From: an uncultured Alphaproteobacteria bacterium
Lineage (GTDB): Bacteria > Pseudomonadota > Alphaproteobacteria > Rhodobacterales > Rhodobacteraceae
NCBI GenBank assembly: GCA_902596985.1
Contig: CACJWR010000005.1
Location: 1-62,736, forward strand
DNA length: 62,736 nt
Reading direction: 5' to 3'
Below, one piece after another: positions 38,892-47,771 of the stretch; within the stretch, counting starts at the first letter, position 1; the number at the start of each line of letters is the position of its first letter. A model generated the notes under the pieces. The model saw only the letters and a list, made by a program, of their open reading frames with translations, was not told the DNA's origin and searched no databases. The position numbers and the translations under genes were made by a program.

Positions 38892-40316
38892 ATGGAAAAG
38901 TTAAAAAAATTTTTTATTAATGGGACGTGGGTAAACCCAAGATCAGACGAAACAATGGCTGTGATAAGCCCATCGGATTTAAGACAAATCGGGACTGTGT
39001 CACTAGGAAATGAACAGGATGTCAATGATGCAGTTCAGTCGGCGAAAAAAGCATTTACAAGCTTTTCCAAAACGAAAAAGAAAGAAAGAATAGATCTCTT
39101 GAAGGATCTCAAGAGAATAACAGAGAGAAGGTTCGAAGATTTAGCCCAGGCCATGCGCGAAGAGATGGGTGCACCTATATCAATGGCACGATCTGCCCAA
39201 GCGGATGCAGCTGTAGGGCACTTGGAATCATTTATTGGTGCGCTGGCAGAGCTTAAGGAAAGAACACTTTTGGATAGTGGGGATATTCTTTTAAAAGAAC
39301 CGGTAGGGATTTGTGGACTGATAACACCTTGGAACTGGCCTGTAAATCAAATCGCACTGAAGGTTATACCAGCTTTAGCAACTGGCTGTACCTGTATCTT
39401 GAAACCGTCAGAGTACACACCCTTATCTGCGATGGTTTATACCGAAATCATTGAGGAGGCCGGCTACCCAGCCGGTGTTTTTAATTTGGTTAACGGTGTC
39501 GGAGATACGGTGGGAAGGGTAATGTCAAAGCATCCAGAAATAGATATGATGTCTTTCACTGGATCGACAAGAGCTGGAGTCATGGTAACCAAAGATTCTT
39601 CTGAGACCATTAAAAGAGTTACTTTGGAACTTGGTGGAAAATCACCTAACATTGTATTTTCGGATGCAAATCTAGAAAGGGATATAAAATATTCGATCAA
39701 TGAGTGCATGTTCAATACGGGTCAATCTTGTGATGCACCGACGAGGCTACTAGTTGAACACTCTTGTTACGAAGAGGTTTTAAAAATAGCAAAGAAGTCA
39801 GCAGAAGAAATTTTAATCGGAGATCCAACTAAAGAGGGAGATCACATAGGGCCCTTATTTGATAAAATACAATTCGATCGAGTTCAAAATATGATTGATT
39901 TGGGAATAAAAGAAGGAGCCTCCGTCTTAACGGGAGGTTTAGGTAAGCCTCACGGTTTAGAAAAGGGTTGGTTTGTTAAACCAACAATTTTTTATAATGT
40001 TAGAAATACTATGAGGATCGCTAGAGAAGAAATTTTCGGACCAGTTTTAGTTATAATGCCATTCAAGAATGAGCAGGAAGCGATATCTATAGCAAATGAC
40101 TCGCCCTATGGCTTAGCGGCCTATGTGCAAACGTCTGACATTAAAAAAGCAGAGCGTGTTAGTTCACAATTGAGAGTCGGGGCAGTTCACATAAATGGAG
40201 GTGGATACAATTATGGAACACCTTTTGGTGGATACAAACAATCCGGCAATGGCAGAGAGGGTGGTTTAATGGGTTTGGAGGATTATTTGGAAACTAAATC
40301 GTTACATGGGCTTTGA
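38892..40316 (+). CDS. NAD(P)-dependent aldehyde dehydrogenase
   Basis: The 474-residue enzyme has the cofactor-binding ITPWNWPVNQIALKVIPAL, the general-base Glu in TLELGGKSPNIVF, the catalytic Cys in NTGQSCDAPTRLLV, and the late EEIFGPVL. Start ATG 38892 is preferred; an upstream TTG (38862) is in frame. Substrate is not evident. It is divergent from gap-arsJ and precedes the EamA and alcohol dehydrogenase genes. An aldehyde formed from phosphonates or glycerol-type headgroups is possible but unproven. Confidence 0.82.
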   Translation: MEKLKKFFINGTWVNPRSDETMAVISPSDLRQIGTVSLGNEQDVNDAVQSAKKAFTSFSKTKKKERIDLLKDLKRITERRFEDLAQAMREEMGAPISMARSAQADAAVGHLESFIGALAELKERTLLDSGDILLKEPVGICGLITPWNWPVNQIALKVIPALATGCTCILKPSEYTPLSAMVYTEIIEEAGYPAGVFNLVNGVGDTVGRVMSKHPEIDMMSFTGSTRAGVMVTKDSSETIKRVTLELGGKSPNIVFSDANLERDIKYSINECMFNTGQSCDAPTRLLVEHSCYEEVLKIAKKSAEEILIGDPTKEGDHIGPLFDKIQFDRVQNMIDLGIKEGASVLTGGLGKPHGLEKGWFVKPTIFYNVRNTMRIAREEIFGPVLVIMPFKNEQEAISIANDSPYGLAAYVQTSDIKKAERVSSQLRVGAVHINGGGYNYGTPFGGYKQSGNGREGGLMGLEDYLETKSLHGL

Positions 40317-41228
40317 TATGTATTTTGTCGACTTGCTAAATAGTATCTCAATAAAGCCGGCTATAACAATTGCAAGTGCTCCAAGCCATTGAATTAAAGT
40401 CATTCTTTCCTCTGGAAGTAAAATACTAGCCGTAACAACAGCAACTATGATCTCTGACATAAGGAGAATAGCTACGCGTCCAGGAAACAAAGTCTGTGAG
40501 ACTTTAAAGACAACCATAAAGCTTGGCATAAATATAATTGTAGACCATAGAAAAACATAAGGGAAAAAATCAATTACAGTCTTTTTTGGTATTTCAGTCT
40601 GGCCGAAGAAAAAAAATACCAATGCTAATGCGCCTGCACTGGTGAATGCATAAACGAAGAACGTTAGAGGAAATATTTTTATTCTTGGCGAGCGCTTCAA
40701 CAATCCCGATCCAATAGCAAAAAGAAGGCCTGATAAAAAACCGAAAAAGTCACCTATCTTCAATGTAAAATTTGAAGTATCTTTATTTGATAGAAGCAAA
40801 AAAATCCCGAACAAAGCAAAAATAATTGCAATTGTCCGTCTGACGGTAAATCTCTCCGATAAAAAAATCGTGCCGAAAATAGTTCCCCAGATCGGGCTAA
40901 GATAAAACAAGAGGGTTGCCCTGACAACGGTAGTCTCTAAAATCGCGCCTGCGTAAAGCGTGAAAGCAAGTCCTATAGTAAGACCAGATAATAGAGTGGA
41001 CCAATCTGTAAATTTAAATTGATTGATCTTGAAAAGTGCCATTGGGGATAGAACTAGAAGTGGGCAAGCATTTATAAAAAAGATACTCCAATAGCTATCC
41101 AATCCTGCCAATGACAGTTCCCTTATTGGTATCCAATAAAGACCCCATAAGCCTCCGCTAATTAAAAGCGCTAAGCTTAAAGATGTATCTGAGTATTTTG
41201 GCTCTACAGTGATTCTTTCAAGTATCAT
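40302..41228 (-). CDS. EamA/DMT-family transporter
   Basis: The 308-residue protein has about ten hydrophobic helices arranged as two EamA repeats. ETTVVRATLLFYLSPIWGTIF and LSERFTVRRTIAIIFALFGIFLLL in the first repeat are typical. Substrate is unknown. It is convergent with the aldehyde dehydrogenase (15-base overlap) and divergent from the iron alcohol dehydrogenase. Confidence 0.8.
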   Translation of the reverse strand: MILERITVEPKYSDTSLSLALLISGGLWGLYWIPIRELSLAGLDSYWSIFFINACPLLVLSPMALFKINQFKFTDWSTLLSGLTIGLAFTLYAGAILETTVVRATLLFYLSPIWGTIFGTIFLSERFTVRRTIAIIFALFGIFLLLSNKDTSNFTLKIGDFFGFLSGLLFAIGSGLLKRSPRIKIFPLTFFVYAFTSAGALALVFFFFGQTEIPKKTVIDFFPYVFLWSTIIFMPSFMVVFKVSQTLFPGRVAILLMSEIIVAVVTASILLPEERMTLIQWLGALAIVIAGFIEILFSKSTKYISKPM

Positions 41229-41334
41229 TAACAGCTTCTCAATGTTTTAGTGTTCCACAACCACTTAAAAGTTTTTTACAAACCTTTCCTAAAACAATCT
41301 ATTCTGTAAAAAGAAAACAGTAAATTGAGAAAAA

Positions 41335-42510
41335 ATGTTTATAGAGGATGAAAAAATTTTAACACCACAGGATTGGGTATTCCCAATACCAATAGCTTAT
41401 GGACCTGGACGCATTTGGGAGGTAGGTGATTATTGCACAAAATATGGTATTTCAAATCCTTTAATTGTCACTGATAAAGGAAGCAAAAACCTATCATTTA
41501 TAGATATTTTAAAAAAGGCTTTGAAAAAGAAAAATGTTTCTTTTGGTTTTTACAGCGGTATAGCGCCTAACCCAAATGATAAAGATTTAGAAATGGGGTG
41601 CGACCAGTTCTCAAAAGACAAACATGATGGGATAATAGCAATTGGTGGAGGCAGCGCATTGGATGGAGGTAAAGCCATTGGCTTGACTGTTAATAGTGGT
41701 AAAGATCTCTGGAGATTTGACTACGAGAAAAATCCTCCCAAAATAGACAATAATAGTGTGTTCCCAAAGCTTATTACCATTCCGACAACAGCGGGTACTG
41801 GAGCGGAAACCGAAAGTACCGCGATGGTAACGCATTCAAAAAAACTAATGAAGTTCTGTGTTTGGCATCCGATGTACAAGCCCTGCCAAACAATATTAGA
41901 CCCAATGGTAACACTGGATCTCCCTTTTAATTTAACCGCATGGACTGGATTGGATGCTCTTACGCATGCAATTGAAGCGTATTTGGTTCCTGACTTTAAC
42001 CCTATCTATGATGCAATGGCATTGGAATCGTTACACCTCATATGGAAATATTTGCCAAGAGCATGTGATAATCTTAATGACTTGAACGCAAGATCGGGAA
42101 TGCTTATAGGGTCATGTATGGCCGGTGTGTCATTTTTAAAGGGTCTGGGGTTGGTTCATGCAATATCTCATATGATTGGCGCGGAGTTTAACACTCATCA
42201 CGGCTTGACCAATGCTATTATTTTGCCAACGGTCTTAGATTTTAACTTGGTGAATATGGGTGAAAAGACAAATAGAATAACCAAATCACTTGGTTTAAAG
42301 GAAGATACCCAGCATCATTTAATTTCATGTATTAAACAATTATTAACACAATTAGAAATCCCGGAGTCACTCTCAGAAATTGGAGTCCCTGATAGCTGTG
42401 CCAAAAGGATTGCAAAAAAAGCTATGTTTGACACAGCTACGTCAACAAATCCGGTTAAGGTGATCGTTACCGACATTGAAAAATTAATAAACGCGTCAAT
42501 TATTAGTTAA
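41335..42510 (+). CDS. Iron-containing alcohol dehydrogenase
   Basis: The 391-residue enzyme has the NAD(P) block IGGGSALDGGKAIG, IPTTAGTGAETESTAMV, and the metal-binding HAIEAY, HAISHMIGAEFNTHHG region with three His plus an upstream Asp. It belongs to the group III alcohol dehydrogenases. Directly upstream of the phnC Pho box, it may act on an aldehyde or alcohol linked to phosphonate use, as relatives do in phosphonate biosynthesis, but no residue proves this. Confidence 0.85.
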   Translation: MFIEDEKILTPQDWVFPIPIAYGPGRIWEVGDYCTKYGISNPLIVTDKGSKNLSFIDILKKALKKKNVSFGFYSGIAPNPNDKDLEMGCDQFSKDKHDGIIAIGGGSALDGGKAIGLTVNSGKDLWRFDYEKNPPKIDNNSVFPKLITIPTTAGTGAETESTAMVTHSKKLMKFCVWHPMYKPCQTILDPMVTLDLPFNLTAWTGLDALTHAIEAYLVPDFNPIYDAMALESLHLIWKYLPRACDNLNDLNARSGMLIGSCMAGVSFLKGLGLVHAISHMIGAEFNTHHGLTNAIILPTVLDFNLVNMGEKTNRITKSLGLKEDTQHHLISCIKQLLTQLEIPESLSEIGVPDSCAKRIAKKAMFDTATSTNPVKVIVTDIEKLINASIIS

Positions 42511-42528
42511 AGAATTCATATTTTTAAC

Positions 42529-42568
42529 CTGTTATTTTTCTTTCACAAATGTGAAATCATTCTGTCAC
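42529..42568 (+). promoter_or_regulatory. Pho box array for phnC
   Basis: Half-sites at an exact 11-base period: CTGTTAT (42529), CTTTCAC (42540), a poor GTGAAAT (42551) and CTGTCAC (42562). The array ends 36 bases before the chosen phnC ATG and covers the alternative GTG start, which argues against that GTG. Confidence 0.65.
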
Positions 42569-42604
42569 TTTGCTGATCTATTTATGTGTTCAGAAAGTGA
42601 AATC

Positions 42605-43411
42605 ATGCATCTACAAGTATCAAAACTTAAAAAAGAATTTGGTTCGACAGTCGCAATAGATAGTGTTTCTTTTGAATCTACTAAAAATGAGTTCATAGGT
42701 ATAATCGGTCGTTCTGGCGCAGGAAAGTCAACGCTCCTCCGGGTTTTAAATAGACTGACTACTGAAACTGAAGGGAAAGTGTTTGCCGGGAGCATAAATA
42801 TTCTGGAGCTCAAGGGTTCAGAGAAAAGGCAATGGCAATCTCAATGCGCAATGATTTTCCAGCAATTTAATTTAGTGCCTCGCTTGGACGTGATCACAAA
42901 CGTCATATTGGGTCGCTTGTTCTACCAGTCTACCTTGCGGTCAACACTCAGATTTTTTACTAAAGAAGAGCGTTCGGATGCCCTTGATTTGATGAATCGT
43001 TTCGGTGTCGCTCCTACAGCTTTGCAAAGAGCAGAAACTTTATCTGGAGGTCAGCAACAGAGGGTAGCGATCTGTAGAGCGATGATGCAAAATCCAAAAA
43101 TAATTTTAGCAGATGAGCCAATTGCATCCTTGGATCCATTAAACGCACGGCTAGTAATGGAAGCACTGCAATCAATTAATTCGAACGAAAAAATCAAAGT
43201 GATATGTAATTTGCACACTTTAGATACAGCAAGAACATATTGCGACAGGATTATTGGAATGCGGTCTGGAGAGATAGTATTTGACGGCAAGCCGAGTGAA
43301 TTGAGCGATGCGAAAGCGAGAGAAATTTACGGTGTTGAGACTGACGAGGCATTCGAAGCGTCAATAACCTCAACGTCCTTAAATAAATCCCACATAGGGA
43401 TTGCAAGTTAA
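42605..43411 (+). CDS. phnC: Phosphonate ABC transporter ATPase PhnC
   Basis: The 268-residue ATPase has Walker A GRSGAGKST, CAMIFQQFNLVPRLDVI, the signature [14 protein letters not shown] and Walker B IILADEPIASLDP. VITNVILGRL is typical of PhnC. ATG 42605 (MHLQVSKLKKEFG) is chosen because a GTG at 42551 lies within the Pho box array. phnD follows after 22 bases. Confidence 0.93.
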   Translation: MHLQVSKLKKEFGSTVAIDSVSFESTKNEFIGIIGRSGAGKSTLLRVLNRLTTETEGKVFAGSINILELKGSEKRQWQSQCAMIFQQFNLVPRLDVITNVILGRLFYQSTLRSTLRFFTKEERSDALDLMNRFGVAPTALQRAETLSGGQQQRVAICRAMMQNPKIILADEPIASLDPLNARLVMEALQSINSNEKIKVICNLHTLDTARTYCDRIIGMRSGEIVFDGKPSELSDAKAREIYGVETDEAFEASITSTSLNKSHIGIAS

Positions 43412-43433
43412 TATTTAAAATGAGGAGTTCAAG

Positions 43434-44387
43434 ATGTTAAAGAAGTTTATTTTAGTATCTACCTTGTTGCTATTTTTTGGAGCAACCTATGCTGAGCCTA
43501 ATCCAAACTATAAGGGCCCAACATACGATCTAAGTAAAATACAACCAGAGTTTAGAATTGGTTTTTTAGGGGATGAAGCCGCACAAGATATAATTGCAAG
43601 GAACCAGTGCTTGCCACCGTACTTTGAAGCTGCGTATGGAGTTCCAGCAAAAATGTTTACGTTTACTGACTACGCCGGAACGATGGAGTCAATGCTAGGT
43701 GGTAATATAGATTATGCATGGTTTGGTGCATCAGGCTATGCCGGAATGTACTTAGCAGATCCTGACGCAGCCGTCCCAGTGTTGACAAGAATGCAACCAA
43801 CTGGAGATACAGGCTATTATTCAATAATGGTAACCTTAAAGGATTCAGGGATAAACAATCTTGATGATATGAAAGGTAAAGTGCTAGGCTTCGCAGATCC
43901 GAATTCAACTTCAGGATATTTAATCCCATCAGTGGAATTACCTGACATTTACAATATAAATATGGATGAGTATTTTAAAGATACTCCATTCATGGGAGGG
44001 CACGAAAATGGAGTGCTCGGCGTGCTGAACGGTGACGTGGATGCCGCAGTAACTTGGGTGTCTGGCGTTGGTGAATGGGACGAGGGCTACTCTTCAGGTA
44101 ACTTAAGAAGAATGGTTGAAAAAGGTCTTCTTAATATGGACGATATAAAGCAAATATGGTCATCAAAGCTTATCCCGAACGGTCCAATGGTTATGCGAAA
44201 AGCTATACCAAAAGAAGCAAGAGACGTAATGGTTGGCATGAAGCAGTGGATTCACGAAAACGACCCGAAGTGCAGCGAAAATATTGCAAACGGTATAGTA
44301 AGAGCGTGGGTTCCTGTTGATCACTCCTTTTATGAGGTGGTTGTGAAGGCCAGAAAGGCTAAGCTCGAAGCTAAGAAGAAAAACTAA
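43434..44387 (+). CDS. phnD: Phosphonate-binding periplasmic protein PhnD
   Basis: The 317-residue protein has a signal peptide (MLKKFILVSTLLLFFGATYA) with a probable cut after AYA/EPN. It then has the binding fold with FRIGFLGDEAAQD, DYAWFGASGYAGMYL, LGFADPNSTSGYLIPS and DAAVTWVSG. Here DPNSTSGYL is the loop that holds the phosphonate group. An ethylphosphonate or methylphosphonate preference cannot be read from sequence. Confidence 0.94.
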   Translation: MLKKFILVSTLLLFFGATYAEPNPNYKGPTYDLSKIQPEFRIGFLGDEAAQDIIARNQCLPPYFEAAYGVPAKMFTFTDYAGTMESMLGGNIDYAWFGASGYAGMYLADPDAAVPVLTRMQPTGDTGYYSIMVTLKDSGINNLDDMKGKVLGFADPNSTSGYLIPSVELPDIYNINMDEYFKDTPFMGGHENGVLGVLNGDVDAAVTWVSGVGEWDEGYSSGNLRRMVEKGLLNMDDIKQIWSSKLIPNGPMVMRKAIPKEARDVMVGMKQWIHENDPKCSENIANGIVRAWVPVDHSFYEVVVKARKAKLEAKKKN

Positions 44388-44410
44388 GTACTTCATAGTA
44401 ATGGTTTTAT

Positions 44411-44437
44411 AATGTGCCCCAAAAAAAGGGGCACATT
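44411..44437 (+). repeat. Perfect 10-bp hairpin between phnD and phnE
   Basis: AATGTGCCCC (44411-44420), seven A, then GGGGCACATT (44428-44437). No T-run follows. It lies just after the binding-protein gene and before the permeases, as the pst hairpin does, and probably protects or limits the transcript there. Confidence 0.75.
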
Positions 44438-44462
44438 ACTCCTTTAAAAAAAGAATTATTTT

Positions 44463-45317
44463 ATGTCACAAAACGCAATAACAATCGAAAGTCTTGAAGA
44501 AAATCTAAAAGTTTTAGCAAGACAAAGAGCGATTTATTCGGTCCTCTTTATCGGTGCTATAATTTTTATAGTTGTGAGTGGTGTTGGTGTTGCCAATCAA
44601 TATAATGCTGGAAGTTTTACAAGAGGAGTCGAGAATTTTTTTGACTACCCGGCGGATCTTTTCAGTGATGCCTTTGAGGCTGGTTGGGGATGGTTTGGTA
44701 TAGTCTTAAGTTTTATCCCTGCTTTATTCGAGACTTTTTCCGCTGCAGTGTTTTCTACCGTAGTTGGTGCTTCGATCGCATTAATCCTATGTCCCTTGGC
44801 CACCATTAACCTTTCGCCAAATCAGGTTACCGTACAGATCGTAAGAAGGACCTTTGATATTCTCAGATCTTTTCCAGAGTTAGTTTTTGCGTTAATATTA
44901 TTATATCTCATGGGAAAATCGATCGTTCCCGCCATTATAGCGGTAACTCTTCATACAATTGGAGCGATGGGTAAACTTTTTTCGGAAGCTATAGAAAATA
45001 TTGATATGAAACCAGTAGATGGTCTCAAATCTGTGGGAGCTAGCTGGTACCAGATTATTTGCTTTGCTGTTTATCCACAGGTATTACCGTTGGTTCTCTC
45101 CTACTCTCTTTTAAGATTGGAGATAAATGTCAGGGCCTCTACTATTTTGGGTTTTGTAGGAGCTGGGGGAATTGGAGCATATTTAACAGCATCACTTCAA
45201 TGGAGATATGGAGACGAAGTGTTAGCAATTATGTTTCTACTCGTAGCAACAATAACTGCTTTGGATTATTTTTCATCATATGTTCGACATAAGCTCATTG
45301 GGAAGATTTCAGCATGA
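44463..45317 (+). CDS. phnE: Phosphonate ABC transporter permease PhnE (first)
   Basis: The 284-residue permease has an N-terminal helix, a periplasmic segment and a five-helix core. It includes RSFPELVFALILLYLMG and the ATPase-contact region EAIENIDMKPVDGLKSVGAS, and GFVGAGGIGAYL near the end. It overlaps the second phnE by four bases; the pair forms the import channel with PhnC. Confidence 0.92.
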   Translation: MSQNAITIESLEENLKVLARQRAIYSVLFIGAIIFIVVSGVGVANQYNAGSFTRGVENFFDYPADLFSDAFEAGWGWFGIVLSFIPALFETFSAAVFSTVVGASIALILCPLATINLSPNQVTVQIVRRTFDILRSFPELVFALILLYLMGKSIVPAIIAVTLHTIGAMGKLFSEAIENIDMKPVDGLKSVGASWYQIICFAVYPQVLPLVLSYSLLRLEINVRASTILGFVGAGGIGAYLTASLQWRYGDEVLAIMFLLVATITALDYFSSYVRHKLIGKISA

Positions 45318-46696
45318 GCATAGCGGTATATGATAGAGAGGTTTCTTTTCAAGAGATCTATCAAAGCGTTGAAAAAAAAGCATACTACCAGAAGCTAATT
45401 ACCCTGGTGTCCATAGGAGCGATTCTATTATATTTTGTGTTTTCGATTATTCAGTTTGATTTAGGCAGTATATCGAGAAAATGGAGTCCAGAGAGAGCAT
45501 CGCGATTATTTTTGGATACATACGCGCACAAAGACCATGTGGTAATGAACTGGAAGGACACTTCGAAAATATCTGTTAATTTTGAAGGAGATTATAGATA
45601 TCAGTACCCTAGTTTCCCTGAGTGGTTAGAACGCATAGGAGATGGGAAAGACATCGCTATCCTTACCTTTAACAGTGGTAGCAAGGCAATCTTTAGAGAC
45701 GATAAAATAATTTTCGAACAAAGTAAGAGTGAAGATAGAAAATTTATTTTTGGAATAGGTGACAACGGAAAGCCTTACGCAGAAGCTTATGATAACGATG
45801 GAAACGAAAAAGATCTTCCTAACTGGATAAGAGTTACTGAGTCAAAGGTAGAAGTAAGACCATCACTTTACGAGAGGATTCAAATTTATAAGAGAAAGGT
45901 GGAAGTACATAGATATGAATTCGGATGGAAGTATTTTTGGTTCGATTTTTTCAGCCCACTGAAAGATTATTCGCTTCCAGAGGCCTTATCGCTCATTTTT
46001 AGTAATGAAAGAATAGAACCTGACAAAACTAATTTTGAATTAGTTTTCTCTGAAATCAGTGATAACGAACAATGGATGCACGGTACAGTCCTGTTCTCGA
46101 TCTTGGAAACATTGCTTATGGCTGTTTTGGGCACGCTTTTGGCGTCTTTGCTCGGTTTGCCGCTCGCATTTCTGGCAGCATATAATATAACACCCTTCAA
46201 ATTTATTCGATTCTCGCTTCGTAGACTTTTTGATATGCTACGAGGAATAGACATGATCATTTGGTGCTTAATATTTGTAAGATCATTTGGCCCTGGTCTT
46301 TTCACAGGAATATTTGCGATAGCTTTCACCGATACAGGAACGTTGGGAAAGTTGATGTCGGAAGCAATAGAAAACGCTGATAATAAACAGCAGGAGGGTG
46401 TCAAATCTACTGGAGCATCAACTATACTCCAGCATAGATTTGGTATTATTCCCCAGATAATGCCTGTTTTTATATCTCAGTCACTGTACTATCTGGAATC
46501 CAACACAAGAGGAGCGGTTATATTGGGTGCTATGGGCGCTGGAGGTATAGGCCTTCAACTTCTTGGGGCTATAAGAACGGGTAATGATTTTGAAAACGTT
46601 GGTTATATGGCAGTGTTAATTGTGCTACTGGTAACAGTCATGGATCAAATGTCAGCATTTTTGAGACGTTTTTTAATTGGAATAGAAAAAAATTAA
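45314..46696 (+). CDS. phnE: Phosphonate ABC transporter permease PhnE (second, long form)
   Basis: The 460-residue protein has an N-terminal helix (about 27-47), a large soluble insertion of about 200 residues, and the permease core with FDMLRGIDMIIWCLIFVRSFG, EAIENADNKQQEGVKSTGAS and GAMGAGGIGLQLL. The long form is typical of the second PhnE in Rhodobacterales. It overlaps the first phnE and is followed 12 bases later by a small secreted-protein gene. Confidence 0.9.
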   Translation: MSIAVYDREVSFQEIYQSVEKKAYYQKLITLVSIGAILLYFVFSIIQFDLGSISRKWSPERASRLFLDTYAHKDHVVMNWKDTSKISVNFEGDYRYQYPSFPEWLERIGDGKDIAILTFNSGSKAIFRDDKIIFEQSKSEDRKFIFGIGDNGKPYAEAYDNDGNEKDLPNWIRVTESKVEVRPSLYERIQIYKRKVEVHRYEFGWKYFWFDFFSPLKDYSLPEALSLIFSNERIEPDKTNFELVFSEISDNEQWMHGTVLFSILETLLMAVLGTLLASLLGLPLAFLAAYNITPFKFIRFSLRRLFDMLRGIDMIIWCLIFVRSFGPGLFTGIFAIAFTDTGTLGKLMSEAIENADNKQQEGVKSTGASTILQHRFGIIPQIMPVFISQSLYYLESNTRGAVILGAMGAGGIGLQLLGAIRTGNDFENVGYMAVLIVLLVTVMDQMSAFLRRFLIGIEKN

Positions 46697-46708
46697 AAGG
46701 AGGTTTGG

Positions 46709-47131
46709 ATGAAGGTTTTACTGACATTTTTTGTGTTATTTTGTAGTGTCGCTCTCGGTTTCGGTCAGGAACAGAAGGCTGGCAATGAGGCCAGTAGAAA
46801 TACAGAGGAAACGTTTCAAAAGATAATAGACCAATGTGATAATACAGAGATTTTAGTTCTTAGAGCAAAAATTAGACTTGAAATCAGTAGAGCTACTGAA
46901 TCCGCTGGGAAACACGCAATGGGAATGTTAGAAAGTGCATACAAAGTTTGTGGTGAAGGACAAGTTGAAAAAGCTGTTGAAATGGCAAAAAATGCTTATG
47001 AAATTGCTCGACAAGGAGTTACGGATAAATTTGGTCAGGTGGGAGATAATGCGGTGACTGAAGTTCAAAAAAACAGTGAGGATAAAAAAGTTAATAAGGA
47101 AGAACAAAAACCTTGGTGGAAGTTTTGGTGA
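46709..47131 (+). CDS. Small predicted periplasmic helical protein in the phn operon
   Basis: I do not recognise this 140-residue protein. It has a clear signal peptide (MKVLLTFFVLFCSVALGFG), a predicted helical body (residues 25-115) with two cysteines, then a Lys/Glu-rich tail ending PWWKFW. An AGGAGG ribosome site lies six bases before the ATG. Its tight place between phnE and the hexapeptide acyltransferase suggests a role with the phosphonate importer, for example as a periplasmic accessory. Confidence 0.7.
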   Translation: MKVLLTFFVLFCSVALGFGQEQKAGNEASRNTEETFQKIIDQCDNTEILVLRAKIRLEISRATESAGKHAMGMLESAYKVCGEGQVEKAVEMAKNAYEIARQGVTDKFGQVGDNAVTEVQKNSEDKKVNKEEQKPWWKFW

Positions 47132-47153
47132 ATAAGAATTTCAAGACCAAAGC

Positions 47154-47771
47154 ATGACCCAAAATCTCTCAATCGAAAAACCGCTTATACACCAAGAGTG
47201 CAGCATAAAGAATAGCAACTTTGGACGCTTTGTAGAGATTGGAATGGGTACGCATCTTCTAAATGCTTTTGTCGGTGATTACTCTTACTGTGCAAGATAT
47301 TGTGATTTTGCGAATGTTGAGATAGGGAAATTCTCTAATATAGCAAGCTTTGTTAGGATCGGTCCAACAGACCATCCTATGGATAAAGCATCTTTGCACC
47401 ATTTTCTTTACCGCTCTAATGATTACTGGAAGGACCAGAAAGAGGATCACGAATTTTTTGCTGCCCGAGAAGCAAGAATGGCTAATGTTGGCCATGACAC
47501 CTGGTTAGGTCATGGCTCAATTATTAAACCAGAAGTAATTATTGGACATGGCTCAATTATTGGAGCAGGAAGTGTTGTTACAAAAAATATTAAACCATAT
47601 TCAATAGTGGCAGGAAATCCTGCAAGGCTTATAAGAATGCGATTTAACGATAAAGTTGTTGATCAACTTATGGAAATGTCTTGGTGGGATTGGGATCATG
47701 ATACGATAGGTCAACGGTTAAAGGATTTTAGAGAACTTTCAGTAGAGAGCTTCATAGAGAAGTTTTCTTAA
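47154..47771 (+). CDS. Left-handed beta-helix acyltransferase of phosphonate clusters
   Basis: The 205-residue protein has hexapeptide-repeat turns through most of its length and the acetyltransferase end block IGAGSVVTKNIKPYSIVAGNPARLIRMRF (core VVTKNI, SIVAGNPA). SNIASFVRIGPTDHPMDKASLHHF matches the subfamily seen in phn operons, related to chloramphenicol/virginiamycin acetyltransferases. It may acetylate aminophosphonates, a job done by PhnO elsewhere. It overlaps the end of the convergent phnM copy by four bases. Confidence 0.82.
   Translation: MTQNLSIEKPLIHQECSIKNSNFGRFVEIGMGTHLLNAFVGDYSYCARYCDFANVEIGKFSNIASFVRIGPTDHPMDKASLHHFLYRSNDYWKDQKEDHEFFAAREARMANVGHDTWLGHGSIIKPEVIIGHGSIIGAGSVVTKNIKPYSIVAGNPARLIRMRFNDKVVDQLMEMSWWDWDHDTIGQRLKDFRELSVESFIEKFS

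Noticed and set aside
42551-42604. GTG start for phnC giving an 18-residue N-terminal extension
   Set aside because: The extension overlaps the Pho box array and has no ribosome site; ATG 42605 gives the normal PhnC start.
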